This document shows, piece by piece, positions 27,025-38,172 of a stretch of DNA of 64,000 nucleotides. Below the pieces are notes generated by a model that was not told the DNA's origin, did no database searches, and saw only the letters and a program-made list of their open reading frames with translations. Numbering within the stretch: position 1 is the stretch's first letter; every line of letters begins with the position of its first letter. The position numbers were made by a program, and so were the translations under genes. The stretch comes from Actinoallomurus purpureus. GTDB lineage: Bacteria; Actinomycetota; Actinomycetes; Streptosporangiales; Streptosporangiaceae. The DNA lies in assembly GCF_024055795.1 (NCBI RefSeq), contig NZ_JAMXMY010000007.1, forward strand, positions 1 to 64,000. Direction: 5' to 3'.

Positions 27025-27489
27025 CTACAGCCCCGTCTGGCGGCGGATCTCCTCGAGGGCCTGCTCGGCCTGGGCCAGCAATCCCGGGTCGGCGGGGTCG
27101 AGGCCGCGGTCGAAGACGAACGTCCAGCGCAGGTCACCGCCGGCCGTGGGTGGTCGGCGGCCGACGATCCGCACTCCTCCCGCGGGGAGCTTGGCGTGGG
27201 TGCTGACGACGACGGTGGCGGTGACGCGCTCGCGGACGGCCTCGGGCACCGACCCGGGCTCCGGCAGCCGCACGGTGTGCCGCCGGCCGCCGACCTCCCG
27301 TACGACGAGGACGCCGTCCTGCCAGGTGGCCTGCTCCACACGCTCCCATGGCAGCCGGATGCTCTCGTCGGCTCCGGGGAGGTAGAGGGCGGCGTCGGTC
27401 GCGACCGTCTCACCGCCGACCGCCAGCACCCGCTCTCCCCGCTGGAGGACCACGCCGTCCGGCACGTTCTTCCGCCACGTCAGTCGCAT
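27025..27489 (-). CDS. conserved actinobacterial hypothetical protein
   Basis: 154 residues, mostly beta-strand prediction: RGERVLAVGGETVATDAALYLPG, ESIRLPWERVEQATW and GVLVVREV resemble a PH-like domain, and the end is a helical tail (LLAQAEQALEEIRRQTGL). No signal peptide or membrane segment. Proteins of this length and pattern occur widely in actinomycetes without known function. ATG start; the glycosidase gene follows 25 bp away in the opposite transcriptional order on the same strand, so the two may be transcribed together with the glycosidase second. Confidence 0.75.
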   Translation of the reverse strand: MRLTWRKNVPDGVVLQRGERVLAVGGETVATDAALYLPGADESIRLPWERVEQATWQDGVLVVREVGGRRHTVRLPEPGSVPEAVRERVTATVVVSTHAKLPAGGVRIVGRRPPTAGGDLRWTFVFDRGLDPADPGLLAQAEQALEEIRRQTGL

Positions 27490-27514
27490 GACAGATCACG
27501 CTACAACGGCCCGG

Positions 27515-28792
27515 TCAGGAGCCGCGGCGCGCGGTCAGCAGATCGAGCACGAGCGCCGCCGAGGAGCTGAAGTCGTGGCTGCCACGGCCGCTGCCGTCGA
27601 ACGGGTCGAAGTACTCCCGGAATCCGGACTGGCGCACCAGCCGGACCGTGGAGCCGAACAGCAGGTCCGCGACCGTGCCCAGGCCGTGTGCGCAGGCGCC
27701 GAACCACAGCAGCCAGTTGGTGTTGACCCAGGTCGGCCCGCGCCAGTACGCCCCGCGGTCGAAGGCCTCCGACTGGATGTCACAGGTCGGAACCGGGTAG
27801 CCGGTCGCGCCCGCGAAGCGCGCCGACAGCAGCAGGTCTGCCAGGGGGCGCACGACCGCGGCGGGCAGTTCCGGGTCCAGGAGCGGCGCGAAGCCGGCCA
27901 CGGTCGTCTCCGGAATGAGGCACCCGGTCCGTACGTCGCGGGCCCGGAAGCAGCCCGCCGATTCGTCCCACAGCCGTTCCAGGAGCGCGCCGTGGATACG
28001 GTCCGCGGCCTCCCGGTGGGGACGCGGATCGGCCCCGGTGAGGTCGGCGAGTTCGGCGAGCGCGTGCGTCGAGGCCAGGTAGACGGCGTTGAACAGCGGA
28101 TCCTCGACGACGAAGGGATGATCGTCCCTGAGGTACTCCGCGCGGTATCCGGCGGCCCGCATCCCGGCCACCAGCGCGACGTACCGGTCGTGGTCACCGC
28201 CGGAGTAGGCCGCGCCGCGCGGGTCCACGGCGGCCAGCGGTGAATCCCACACCGGGCTGTCGTCCAGTCCCGACTCCCACGGGTGGCACAGGCTCGCCAG
28301 CCCGCCGCCACCGATGTCACGGTCCCGCGCCAGGTAGGCGTGCTGGGCCACCAGACACGAGTACAGCGGGGTGAGGAACGCCCGGTCGGCGGTGCCACCG
28401 GACGCCTGCACCATCCGCAGGGCCGCGAGGGCGTGCAGGGGCGGCTGGGTGAGCCCGGAGGTGTCCACGCCGCGCGGTGCGGCGGGCTGCGCGGCGCTGC
28501 GCCAGACCTCGGGGCCGGGGAAGTAGGCGTCGCGCGCCTCGGTGGGGTTGAAGACGATGTGCGGCAGCAGGCCCGTCGCCCACTGTCCTCGGAACAACGA
28601 CAGGAACTCCGTCCGGGCGCGCTCAGGGAGATGGTGGGCGAGGCCGATGCCGATGAAGGCGGAGTCCCAGCTCCACTGGTGCGGGTACAGCCCCGGGGAG
28701 GGGACCGTGGCCGCACCGGTCCAGTTCGCGTCCAGCACGCGGGCGGCGGCCACCCAGAGGGCCGTCTCGTCGCCGGTGAGCCGTGGGCCCAT
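27515..28792 (-). CDS. trehalase-like (alpha/alpha)6 glycosidase, GH63/MGH1-like
   Basis: 425 residues. Family segments: LYPHQWSWDSAFIGIGLAHH near the N-terminus, LLPHIVFNP, LCHPWESGLDDSP, and YWRGPTWVNTNWLLWFGA before the C-terminus. This six-hairpin barrel family includes mannosylglycerate/glucosylglycerate hydrolases and other inverting glycosidases. It lacks a signal peptide, so it acts in the cytoplasm, perhaps on a compatible solute. Its start ATG has no strong ribosome site. Confidence 0.8.
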   Translation of the reverse strand: MGPRLTGDETALWVAAARVLDANWTGAATVPSPGLYPHQWSWDSAFIGIGLAHHLPERARTEFLSLFRGQWATGLLPHIVFNPTEARDAYFPGPEVWRSAAQPAAPRGVDTSGLTQPPLHALAALRMVQASGGTADRAFLTPLYSCLVAQHAYLARDRDIGGGGLASLCHPWESGLDDSPVWDSPLAAVDPRGAAYSGGDHDRYVALVAGMRAAGYRAEYLRDDHPFVVEDPLFNAVYLASTHALAELADLTGADPRPHREAADRIHGALLERLWDESAGCFRARDVRTGCLIPETTVAGFAPLLDPELPAAVVRPLADLLLSARFAGATGYPVPTCDIQSEAFDRGAYWRGPTWVNTNWLLWFGACAHGLGTVADLLFGSTVRLVRQSGFREYFDPFDGSGRGSHDFSSSAALVLDLLTARRGS

Positions 28793-29012
28793 TGAAACAG
28801 CGTACGGCCCCGCGCCGCTCCCGGCGATGCCCGGCCTCGGCCGGCCGGAGCGCCGGGATCGGGTGCGGCCCGTCGACGGGGGCGCCCCTCACGCTCGACC
28901 GGCCCGCGACTCGGCCCGCCCGCGACTCCGCCGACCTTGTCGACCGGCCCATCTCGCCGGCCGGCCCGCCGTACCGACCGGCGCGCTTCCCACCCTCGGG
29001 GACCCGACGGGC

Positions 29013-30236
29013 TCAGCCGAAGAGGCCGTCGCCCCAGTAACCGCCCTTGCGGACTCCGGGCGGGCAGGCCCAGATGCCCGATCCGACGTGCTGGACGTAC
29101 TCGTTCATGTGGTCGGAGGCCGCCAGCCTGTTCTGGAGGGGGACGAACTGCTTGCGCGGGTCCCGCTGGTAGGCGATGAAGAACAGGCCGGCGTCGAGGC
29201 GGCCGAGCCCGTCGGTGCCGTCGGTGAAGGAGTAGCCGCGCCGTAGGATGCGCAGGCCGCCGTTACTGTCCGGGTGGGCGAGGCGGACGTGCGAGTCGGC
29301 GGGCAGTTTGTCGAGCGGCACCGGGTCGTGCTCACGCTTGGCGCCGTACGCGTTGCCCTCCCCCTTGGTGCGGCCGAAGGTGTCCTGCTGCTCCTGCAGG
29401 GACGTGCGGTCCCAGGTCTCGATGTGCATGCGGATGCGCCGGGCGACGACGTACGAGCCGCCGGCCATCCAGGAGGGCCCGTCCGAACCGGACGCCCAGA
29501 CGTCATCGTTCAGGGCCTTGCCCTCGCTGCCCGCGATGTTGCGGGTGCCGTCCTTGAAGCCGAACATGTTCCGCGGCGTCTGCTTGTCCGGGGTGGTCGA
29601 GGACGTCTTGCCGAAGCCGAGCTGGGACCAGCGGACGGCGACCACGCCGAAGCCGATGCGGGCGAGGTTGCGGATGGCGTGCACGGCGATCTGCGGGTCG
29701 TCGGCGCACGCCTGGACGCAGATGTCGCCGCCGCTGCGGGCCGGGTCCAGGTTGTCACCCGGGAAGTGCGGCAGGTCGATGAGGGCGGCCGGCCGCTTGG
29801 CCTTGAGGCCAAAGCGGTCCTTGCCGTCCTTCTCGAACAGCGTCGGCCCGAACCCGATCGTCAGGGTCAGCCGCGCCGGGGGCAGGCCGAGCGCCTCACC
29901 GGTGTCGTCGGGCGGCGACTCGCCCAGGCCGCCGGCGGCCGAGCCGTAAGGGTGCCCGCCGGTGAACGCGGCAGCGGCCGCCGTCCACTCCTTGAGCATC
30001 CGAATCAGACGCCGACGGTCGTCGGTGACGACGTCGAAGGCGGCGAAGTGGAGGCGGTCCTGGACGGGAGTGGCGATCCCGGCCTGGTGCGCGCCGTAGA
30101 ACGGGACGGCCTCCTCGTCGACGGGCCCGTTGCCCTCGGTCGCCTGGGCGACGCTGACCAGCCCCGCGCCCGCGGCGGCGCCCGCCGCGAGCGTCACGCC
30201 GGAGTAGCCGAAGAGCCTGCGCCTGCTGACCTCCAT
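29013..30236 (-). CDS. efeB: deferrochelatase/Dyp-type peroxidase EfeB
   Basis: 407 residues with a twin-arginine signal (SRRRLFGYSGVTLAAGAAAGAGL). The Dyp peroxidase fold shows NMFGFKDGTRN (the catalytic GxxDG Asp) and the proximal heme His in the C-terminal RDPRKQFV... region. EfeB is the periplasmic/extracytoplasmic heme peroxidase of the EfeUOB iron-uptake system and is secreted by Tat. It overlaps efeO by one base (TAATG). No efeU permease gene is present in the window. Confidence 0.92.
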   Translation of the reverse strand: MEVSRRRLFGYSGVTLAAGAAAGAGLVSVAQATEGNGPVDEEAVPFYGAHQAGIATPVQDRLHFAAFDVVTDDRRRLIRMLKEWTAAAAAFTGGHPYGSAAGGLGESPPDDTGEALGLPPARLTLTIGFGPTLFEKDGKDRFGLKAKRPAALIDLPHFPGDNLDPARSGGDICVQACADDPQIAVHAIRNLARIGFGVVAVRWSQLGFGKTSSTTPDKQTPRNMFGFKDGTRNIAGSEGKALNDDVWASGSDGPSWMAGGSYVVARRIRMHIETWDRTSLQEQQDTFGRTKGEGNAYGAKREHDPVPLDKLPADSHVRLAHPDSNGGLRILRRGYSFTDGTDGLGRLDAGLFFIAYQRDPRKQFVPLQNRLAASDHMNEYVQHVGSGIWACPPGVRKGGYWGDGLFG

Positions 30237-31363
30237 TATCGGGCCACCACCCCTGCGAGCTTCGACAGCGGCTCTCCGAGCGCGTTGACCTCGTTGGAGA
30301 GGTCCTTGCGGTCCTTCGCGCCGACCGTGTCGTAGGCGACGTAGCCGTCGCCCTTCTGGTACTTGGTGAGCAGCTTCTGCACCTTGGCGAACTCATCGTC
30401 GAGGGTCGCGGCGAGGTCGGCGTTCCTCTCCTGAACGACGGGCTTGAGCAGCTCGTACACCTTCTGGGCGCCGTCGACGTTGGCCTTGAAGTCGACCAGG
30501 TCGGTGTGGGAGAACGTCTCCTCCTCACCGGTCACCTTCCCGGTCGCGACCTCGTCGAGAAGCTCCTTGGCGCCGTTGGCCATCGAGGTGGCGGTGATCG
30601 AGGCGGTGCCGACCTTGGCCTTGAGCGTCTGCAGGTCCTTGACCAGCTGGTCGGCGTACGGCCCCTCATCCTTGATCGAGCCGGTCTTCCACAGCGCCTT
30701 CTCGATCCGGTGCCAGCCGGTCCACTTGTCGCCCGGCTTGAGGTCCGCCTCGCGCAGGTCGACCTTCGGGTCGATGTCCCCGAACGACTCGGCGACCGGC
30801 TCGATGCTCTCCCACCCGACGCGGGACGGGGCGTACAGCGCCTTGGCCTGCTCGACGTCGCCCGCCTTCACGGCGGCGGCGAACTTCGTGGCCTTGTCGA
30901 GCGTGTCGGCGACCTGGTCGGCGACGTAGGTCCGGTAGGCGGCGACGGCCTGGTCCAGGCGCGGATCGGTCGCCTTGCCCTGGCCGGTGACCGTGAGCGC
31001 CTGCGAGGGCCCCTTGCCCGTCATCCCGGCACTGCACATGACCTTGTACGTGCCGGCGGAGAGCTGGACGGTGACCTCCGCGCCGGTGCCGGGGCCGATG
31101 TTCTCCCGCTCCGAGACGATCTTGCCGTCCGGCGCGAGGATCTCCAGCTCGTTCACCTGGGAGCCCTTGTTGGTGACCTTGAAGGTCACGGCCCCCGCCG
31201 ACGTGCTCTTGGTGCCGAGGTCGCAGGAGGAGTCGGTGGCCGTGACCTCGATCGCCCCGGCGCCGCCCTTCGCACCCGCCTTGTCGTCCTTCCCGCACGC
31301 CGACAACGCGGAAACCGAGACGAGGGCGGCACTCGCGGCGGCGAGCAGGTGGACAGGACGCAT
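30236..31363 (-). CDS. efeO: iron-uptake lipoprotein EfeO (cupredoxin + M75)
   Basis: 375 residues. A lipobox (LSAC, Cys at about 24) anchors it to the membrane. The N-terminal cupredoxin-like domain has the Cys pair SSCDLG and VMCSAGM; the C-terminal M75/imelysin domain has the metal motif GWHRIEKALW (HxxE). EfeO captures ferrous or ferric iron for EfeU. The start at 31363 (MRPVHLL) fits the signal peptide; longer in-frame starts would bury it. An IdeR/DmdR-like box lies 78 bp upstream. First gene of an efeOB operon. Confidence 0.9.
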   Translation of the reverse strand: MRPVHLLAAASAALVSVSALSACGKDDKAGAKGGAGAIEVTATDSSCDLGTKSTSAGAVTFKVTNKGSQVNELEILAPDGKIVSERENIGPGTGAEVTVQLSAGTYKVMCSAGMTGKGPSQALTVTGQGKATDPRLDQAVAAYRTYVADQVADTLDKATKFAAAVKAGDVEQAKALYAPSRVGWESIEPVAESFGDIDPKVDLREADLKPGDKWTGWHRIEKALWKTGSIKDEGPYADQLVKDLQTLKAKVGTASITATSMANGAKELLDEVATGKVTGEEETFSHTDLVDFKANVDGAQKVYELLKPVVQERNADLAATLDDEFAKVQKLLTKYQKGDGYVAYDTVGAKDRKDLSNEVNALGEPLSKLAGVVAR

Positions 31364-31440
31364 GCGGTCTCCAACGAGGCGAAGGACGATCAGGCGCCCC
31401 GTTGGGAGGGCAGGGGTCGGGCACGCCTGATAAGGCATAC

Positions 31441-31459
31441 CTAACTTAGCTTTACCTAA
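31441..31459 (-). promoter_or_regulatory. IdeR/DmdR-like iron box before efeO
   Basis: Minus strand reads TTAGGTAAAGCTAAGTTAG; against the IdeR consensus TTAGGTTAGGCTAACCTAA I count 14 of 19 matches. A second TTAGGT half-site begins 15 bp further on, toward efeO. Consistent with iron repression of efeOB. Confidence 0.75.
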
Positions 31460-31477
31460 CCTCGGTTCGTCAAGCAG

Positions 31478-31522
31478 GAACGGGGCCGACGTGATGTGAA
31501 TATCACCACGCCGGCCCCGTTC
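31478..31522. terminator. hairpin terminator after the sigma/dnaG pair
   Basis: An inverted repeat GAACGGGGCCG...CGGCCCCGTTC with additional inner pairing (CGTGAT/ATCACCACG) lies 52 bp past the sigma factor stop codon, between it and the efeO promoter. Confidence 0.7.
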
Positions 31523-31573
31523 GGGACCGCTGGGACCGCTCGTCCGCCGGGGGACCGTGCGGAGAGCCGCCAC

Positions 31574-32787
<1,214 letters not shown>

Positions 32788-32791
<4 letters not shown>

Positions 32792-34668
32792 AGAGAACTG
32801 ATGGCTCGCTCGCGCAACACCTTTCGCTGCAGCTCAAGGGCCATGAGGTCTCCGAAAAGGCGGTTGTACTCGTCTTGGTGCCCGACCGGATTCAGCCGCC
32901 CGAGTTTGGACTGCAGTTTGGTGATCTCTCTCGTGACCTGGATCTCCTGCAATCGGGACAGCATCGCGGCGGCATATCGGTCATCCGGATCTCCGCTGGA
33001 CCGCAACGGATCAACGGCGAGGCCGGTGATCAGGTCCCTGACCTCGTCATTCGGCGCGGCGGCACGCAGTCGCCCGGCCCACTCCGGGCCGCTCTCCGCC
33101 GTCGCGACGCCTCCGAGCTCCGCGATCAACGACCGCACCGCGGCATGGCCCGGGGCGATCAGCGCCTCGGTCGGCATGGCGTCGAAGGCCGGTCCGAGCA
33201 ACGCGGGCCGCTGCACCGCGAGCTTCAGGGTCTCCCGCTCGACCTGGACGACCGGGTCGCTCGGGTCGTAGGAGGGACGCCGCGGGGCCGGCGCCGCCTC
33301 GTGCCGCCGCCCGCGCGCGTCGCCCCGCCGGGTCTCGCCCGGACGGCCGGAGGCGTGCTCGCGGACCCGCCGGAGGACGAACTGCTCGTCGAGGAAGCCG
33401 GTCCACTTGTCCAGGTCGATGGCGTAGCGCTCGCGCATGCCCCGGTCCCTGATCCCCGCGATGATCGGCGCGGCGGCGTCGATCGCGGCGAGCCGGCCCT
33501 CGGTGGTGTCGAGGTCGTACTTGGCGATGGTCGCCTGGATGGCGAAGCGGAACAGCGGCACGCGGGAGGCGACCAGGTCGCGCACGGCGGCGTCGCCGTG
33601 CTTCATCCGCAGGTCGCACGGGTCCAGGCCGTCCGGTTGCACGGCGACGAACGTCTGGGCGGCGAACTTGTGCTCCGACTCGAACGCCCGCAGCGCGGCC
33701 TTCTGCCCCGCAGCGTCACCGTCGAAGGTGAAGATGATCTCACCGCTGGCCTCGTCCTGGTCCATCAGCAGCCGGCGCAGGATCTTGATGTGCTCGTCGC
33801 CGAAGGAGGTGCCGGAGGTGGCGATGGCGGTGCCCACGCCCGCCAGGTGGCAGGCCATGACGTCGGTGTAGCCCTCGACGACGACCGCCTGCCGCCGCCG
33901 GGCGATCTCCTTCTTCGCCAGGTCGGCGCCGTACAGCACCGAGCCCTTCTTGAACAGCGGCGTCTCCGGGGTGTTGAGGTACTTCGGGCCGTCGTCGCGC
34001 TCCTCCAGGCGGCGCGCGCCGAACCCGATGACGTCGCCGGTGATGTCGCGGATCGGCCAGATCAGCCGGCCGCGGAACCGGTCGATCGGCCCGCGCCGGC
34101 CCTGGCTGGCCAGCCCGCCGGTGACGAGCTCCTTGTCGGTGAAGCCCCGTCCGCGCAGGTGGCGCACGAGGGCCTCCCACTCGTTCGGCGCGTAGCCGAC
34201 GCCGAACCGCTCGGCGTCCTCCCGGCCGAAACCGCGCTCGGCCAGGAACCGGCGGCCGAGCTCGGCCGCCGGGGTCAGCAGGTGCTCGGCGTAGAACTCC
34301 GCCGCGGCGCGGTGCGCCTCCACCAGGCGGGTGCGCTCGCCCTTCTGCTTACCCGGGACGTAGCCGCCCTCGCTGTAGCGCAGTTGAACGCCGGCCTTCG
34401 CGGCGAGCCGCTCGACCGCATCGGCGAACGACAGCTGCTCGATCTTCTGGACGAAGCCGATCGCGTCGCCGCCCTCACCGCAGCCGAAGCAGTAGAACAT
34501 TCCGTTCGAAACGTTGAACGATGGCGACTTCTCGTCGTGAAACGGGCAGAGTCCCTTGAGCGCGCCGCCCCCCGCGTTGCGGAGCTGGACGTACTCCCCC
34601 ACCACCCCGTCGATCGGCGACCGTTCACGTACGAGGGCGATGTCTTCATCGCGGATCCGGCCTGCCAC
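32788..34668 (-). CDS. dnaG: DNA primase DnaG
   Basis: 626 residues. The zinc-binding CHC2 domain shows [11 protein letters not shown]...[11 protein letters not shown] at about 41-68, then the catalytic core with the Toprim segment [16 protein letters not shown] and the metal Asp residues in [13 protein letters not shown]. The C-terminal helicase-binding region (about 450-626) is variable as expected. It synthesises RNA primers at the replication fork. ATG at 34668. Transcribed with the sigma factor gene. Confidence 0.95.
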
Positions 34669-34920
34669 GTCGGCAGTCTAGTCCCGCCCCCGGACAGCGC
34701 GGGCCGTACCGGACACGCGCCCAGGCCCTCGAGAACCCCTCGCCGAAAGCCGTACAACACTCTGGACAAATCACGGAAAGGCGCGGTGTACTTACTCAAC
34801 TTCGACGGCCCTGGCGGTGCTGCCGTCACTCGGCATCGAGTGGTTCGGGGTCCGCGATCGGAGCACACGCGAGCGACGGCGGGCACGCCATGGGTCGTCC
34901 CTGCGACACAAGGCGGAGCG

Positions 34921-36189
34921 ATGACCGAAGTCGTCCTCGACGCGGTGAACAAGGTGTACCCGGACGGTTTCCACGCCGTACGGGACGTGAGCCTGCGGAT
35001 TCCCGACGGCGAGCTGTTCGTGCTCCTGGGCCCGTCCGGCTGCGGGAAGTCGACGCTGCTGCGCATGGTCGCCGGCCTGGAGGAGATCACCTCCGGTGAC
35101 CTGTGGCTGGGCGGCAAGTACGCCAACAACCTCGCGCCGCGCGAACGCGACCTCGCGATGGTGTTCCAGAGTGGGGCGCTGTACCCGCACCGCGACGTCC
35201 GGGGCAACATCGCGTTCCCGCTGGAGATCGCCGGCGACGACTCCCCTGCCGCCCAGGAGCGCATCGTCGAGCTGTCGCGGGCGCTCGGCATCGAGGAGAC
35301 GCTGCACCGCTCGCCCTCGACGCTGTCCGGCGGCCAGCGGCAGCGCGTCGCGATGGGCCGGGCGCTCATCCGCGAGCCCGGCATCTTCCTGATGGACGAG
35401 CCCCTGTCCAATCTGGACGCCGGCCTGCGCACCGAACTGCGCATGGAGATCGGCTCGCTCGTCCGCTCCCTCGGCGTGACCACGCTCTACGTCACGCACG
35501 ACCAGACCGAGGCCCTCACACTGGCCGACCGAGTGGGCATCATGCGGCAGGGGGTCCTGCAGGACGTCGGCACGCCCCAGCAGGTGTACGACGACCCGGC
35601 CACCATGTTCGTGGGGGCGTTCCTGAGCACACCGCCGCTCAACCTGGTCCGCGCCTACGTCTGGGCCGACCAGGAGCCCGGGATCGTCCTGGGCCTCGGG
35701 AACCAGCGGCTGGTCCTGCCCTGGACCGATCCCCGGTCGCCCGCGCTCGTGTCCCGCCACGGCTCGTACGTGACGATCGGCTTCCGCGCCGACGCCCTGC
35801 GCCCGGCGGCGGACGGCGTGCTCTCGGGCCGGGTCCGGGCGCTGGAGTTCCACGGCTCCGAGTGGCTCGCCTACGCCGAGGCAGGCCTGCCGCACGTGGA
35901 CGCCGAGGCCCCGTACGAGAACGCGCCGCCGCCCGTCCACGAGCAGGAGCCGGACAGGAACGGCGAGGGCATGCTGCGCCGCATCCTGCGGACCACCGGC
36001 ATCATCGCCGAGGAGGCCGCGGCCGAGCGGGTGGCGCACGACGGCACGCATCGGCGCTCGGACGTGGTGTTCCGGCTCCAGTCGCGGTCCGGCGTCACGG
36101 TGGGCGACGTCGTCCGCCTGGCCGTCGACACCGACCGCATCCTGCTGTTCGGCGAGGACGGCCGTCGCGTCGACCCCGTACGCCGGTGA
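34921..36189 (+). CDS. ABC transporter ATPase, MsmK/UgpC-like sugar class
   Basis: 422 residues: Walker A GPSGCGKST (about 37-45), Q-loop MVFQSGALYP, signature LSGGQRQRVAMGRAL, Walker B IFLMDEPLSNLD, H-loop THDQTEAL, and a C-terminal regulatory OB/TOBE domain (about 240-422) that carries an insertion of roughly 50 residues (about 325-375) relative to the family norm. ATPases of this class energise oligosaccharide or glycerol-phosphate importers and may serve several permeases. No permease or binding-protein gene adjoins, so it is an orphan. GGAGCG precedes ATG 34921. Confidence 0.88.
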   Translation: MTEVVLDAVNKVYPDGFHAVRDVSLRIPDGELFVLLGPSGCGKSTLLRMVAGLEEITSGDLWLGGKYANNLAPRERDLAMVFQSGALYPHRDVRGNIAFPLEIAGDDSPAAQERIVELSRALGIEETLHRSPSTLSGGQRQRVAMGRALIREPGIFLMDEPLSNLDAGLRTELRMEIGSLVRSLGVTTLYVTHDQTEALTLADRVGIMRQGVLQDVGTPQQVYDDPATMFVGAFLSTPPLNLVRAYVWADQEPGIVLGLGNQRLVLPWTDPRSPALVSRHGSYVTIGFRADALRPAADGVLSGRVRALEFHGSEWLAYAEAGLPHVDAEAPYENAPPPVHEQEPDRNGEGMLRRILRTTGIIAEEAAAERVAHDGTHRRSDVVFRLQSRSGVTVGDVVRLAVDTDRILLFGEDGRRVDPVRR

Positions 36190-36191
36190 GC

Positions 36192-36214
36192 CTCCCGCCG
36201 ACTCTCGGCGGGAG
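36192..36214. terminator. bidirectional terminator between the ABC ATPase and lactate permease genes
   Basis: A perfect 10-bp stem CTCCCGCCGA/TCGGCGGGAG with a 3-nt loop lies between two convergent stop codons. Confidence 0.8.
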
Positions 36215-36223
36215 ACGGCCCGG

Positions 36224-37906
36224 TCAGGGCACCATCCAGCCGAGCACCGGCGTGGACTGGAGCCACACGAGAACGCACATCAGCAGGAGCAGCAGCACGC
36301 TCCAGCCGAACACCCGCCGGAACAGCGTGCCCTCCGCGCCGACGATCCCGACGGCGGCGGTGCCGACCGCCAGGTTCTGCGGCGAGATCATCTTGGCCAT
36401 GACGCCGCCGGAGGTGTTCGCCGCGCCGAAGAGCACCGGGGACACGTTCAACTGGTGCGCGGCGGTCACCTGGAGGTTGCCGAACAGCGCGTTGGAACCG
36501 GCGTCGGTGCCGGTGATCGTCACGCCGAACCAGCCGACGACGGGCGACAGGAACGCGAAGAACCCGCCGGCCTTGGCGAGCCAGACCCCGAGCGTGGAGA
36601 TCTGCCCGGACAGGTTCATCACGTACGACAGCGCGAAGACGCACAGGATCGTGAAGATCGCCCAGCCGAACTGGCGGATCGTCTCGGCGTACGCCTTGAG
36701 CCCGGCGAGGGGGCCGATCCGCAGGGCGACGAGCGTCAGCAGCCCGGAGACGAACAGCAGGGTCCCGGTCGCGCCCATCCAGTTCAGCACGTACGCCGCT
36801 GCGACCGGCTTACTCGTCGGGCCGGTGATGTGCTGCAGGCCGGGCCACGTGAACACGTGCCCGACCGGCACGCCGAGGACGGTGCCGACCGGCTTGCCCG
36901 GGGCGACGGCGAGCCGCTCCTTGACGGCGTCGATCTGCGCCAGGGAGAACAGCGCGATGACGATGGTGTACGGGGCGAACGCCCGCAGCACGTCGACCTT
37001 CGAGTCGCCGTCCGGCGGGCCGATCCGGCGCTCGAACGCGGGGTCGTCGACCGAGCCGCCCGCGATCACCGGGGCGCCGACCGGCGTCTCGCTCTCCCCC
37101 GGCCGCCACACGCGGTTCAGCAGGATGATGGCTCCGGCCGAGACCAGCGCGGCGAAGATGTCGCAGAGCCGGTAGGACCAGTAGTTGGAGAACGCGAACT
37201 GACAGGCGCCGAACGTCACGCCGGCGGTGAGGGCGGCGGGCCAGACCTGCCGCAGTCCCTTCCGGCCGTCGGCGACGCCCACGAGGATGAAGGGCACGAA
37301 CACCGCGAGGATCGCCGTCTGGCGGCCCGCCATCGCGCCGAAGTCCTCCGGCTTCAGCCCGGTCGCGGTGCCGAGGATGGTGATCGGGTTGCCCAGCCCG
37401 CCGAAGGCGACCGGCGCGGTGTCGGCGATCAGCGCGAGCGCGGCCGCCTTGATCGGATCGAAGCCGATGGCGATGAGCATGACGGAGCAGATCGCGACCG
37501 GGCCGCCGCCCCCGGCCAGGGCCTCGAGCAGCGCTCCGAACGAGAAGGCGATCACGATGGCCTGCACCCGGCGGTCGTCGCTGACCGTGGCGAACGCCCG
37601 CCGCAGCACCGCGAAGTGCCCCGACCGGACCGTGAGGTTGTAGATCCAGATGGCGTTGAACGTGATCCAGAGGATGCTCAGGACGCTGAGGGCCGCCCCG
37701 AACAGCCCGGCGTCGAGCGTCTGGGCGAGCGGCATGGAGAAGATGAACAGCGCCACCCCGATGGCGAGGAGGAGGGCGACGAGGCTCGCCCAGTGGGCCT
37801 TCCAGCGGAGGCCGCCGAGGAGCACGAGGAGGGCGATGAGAGGAAGAAGGGCCAGCAGGGCGCTGAGCGTGAGGGAACCGGTCGGATTGAGGTCCTGGCG
37901 GAACAA
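36224..37906 (-). CDS. lldP: L-lactate permease LldP
   Basis: 560 residues with about 12 or more membrane spans. Family segments include SLTLSALLALLPLIALLVLLGG, GALLEALAGGGGPVAICSVMLIAIGF, ADTAPVAFGGLGNPI, and TGTDAGSNALFGNLQVTAA near the C-terminus. It imports lactate (and glycolate) by proton symport. I place the start at TTG 37906 because GGGAGG stands 6 nt ahead and the resulting MFRQDLNPTGSLTLSA matches the family; ATG 37927, 7 codons upstream, has only a distant ribosome site. No lutABC or lldD genes adjoin. Confidence 0.9.
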   Translation of the reverse strand: MFRQDLNPTGSLTLSALLALLPLIALLVLLGGLRWKAHWASLVALLLAIGVALFIFSMPLAQTLDAGLFGAALSVLSILWITFNAIWIYNLTVRSGHFAVLRRAFATVSDDRRVQAIVIAFSFGALLEALAGGGGPVAICSVMLIAIGFDPIKAAALALIADTAPVAFGGLGNPITILGTATGLKPEDFGAMAGRQTAILAVFVPFILVGVADGRKGLRQVWPAALTAGVTFGACQFAFSNYWSYRLCDIFAALVSAGAIILLNRVWRPGESETPVGAPVIAGGSVDDPAFERRIGPPDGDSKVDVLRAFAPYTIVIALFSLAQIDAVKERLAVAPGKPVGTVLGVPVGHVFTWPGLQHITGPTSKPVAAAYVLNWMGATGTLLFVSGLLTLVALRIGPLAGLKAYAETIRQFGWAIFTILCVFALSYVMNLSGQISTLGVWLAKAGGFFAFLSPVVGWFGVTITGTDAGSNALFGNLQVTAAHQLNVSPVLFGAANTSGGVMAKMISPQNLAVGTAAVGIVGAEGTLFRRVFGWSVLLLLLMCVLVWLQSTPVLGWMVP

Positions 37907-38125
37907 CGGCCACCTCCCGGGAGACATGGGCGCGCGCTATTCCCCCACGTGTTCCGCCGAACGGAACACCATCCTGTGGGGTCGGTTCATAGTGCCATCA
38001 CGTCCCGGCCAACGGAACCCAGAGATCCGAGCAATGCGTGACCGTTTCCCGCCAGGATGCCCTCGCTTCGGACCCAACTCGCTTATTGGTCGGAGGTATC
38101 CCCACCAGGCGGTGGCAGCGAAGGC

Positions 38126-38158
38126 AACGGCGCGTCGCCACGAGGGCGACGCGCCGTT
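38126..38158. terminator. hairpin terminator after the decarboxylase gene
   Basis: A perfect 14-bp stem AACGGCGCGTCGCC/GGCGACGCGCCGTT with a 5-nt loop, 14 bp beyond the carboxymuconolactone decarboxylase stop on the minus strand. Confidence 0.8.
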
Positions 38159-38172
38159 CACGCGGCGAGACC

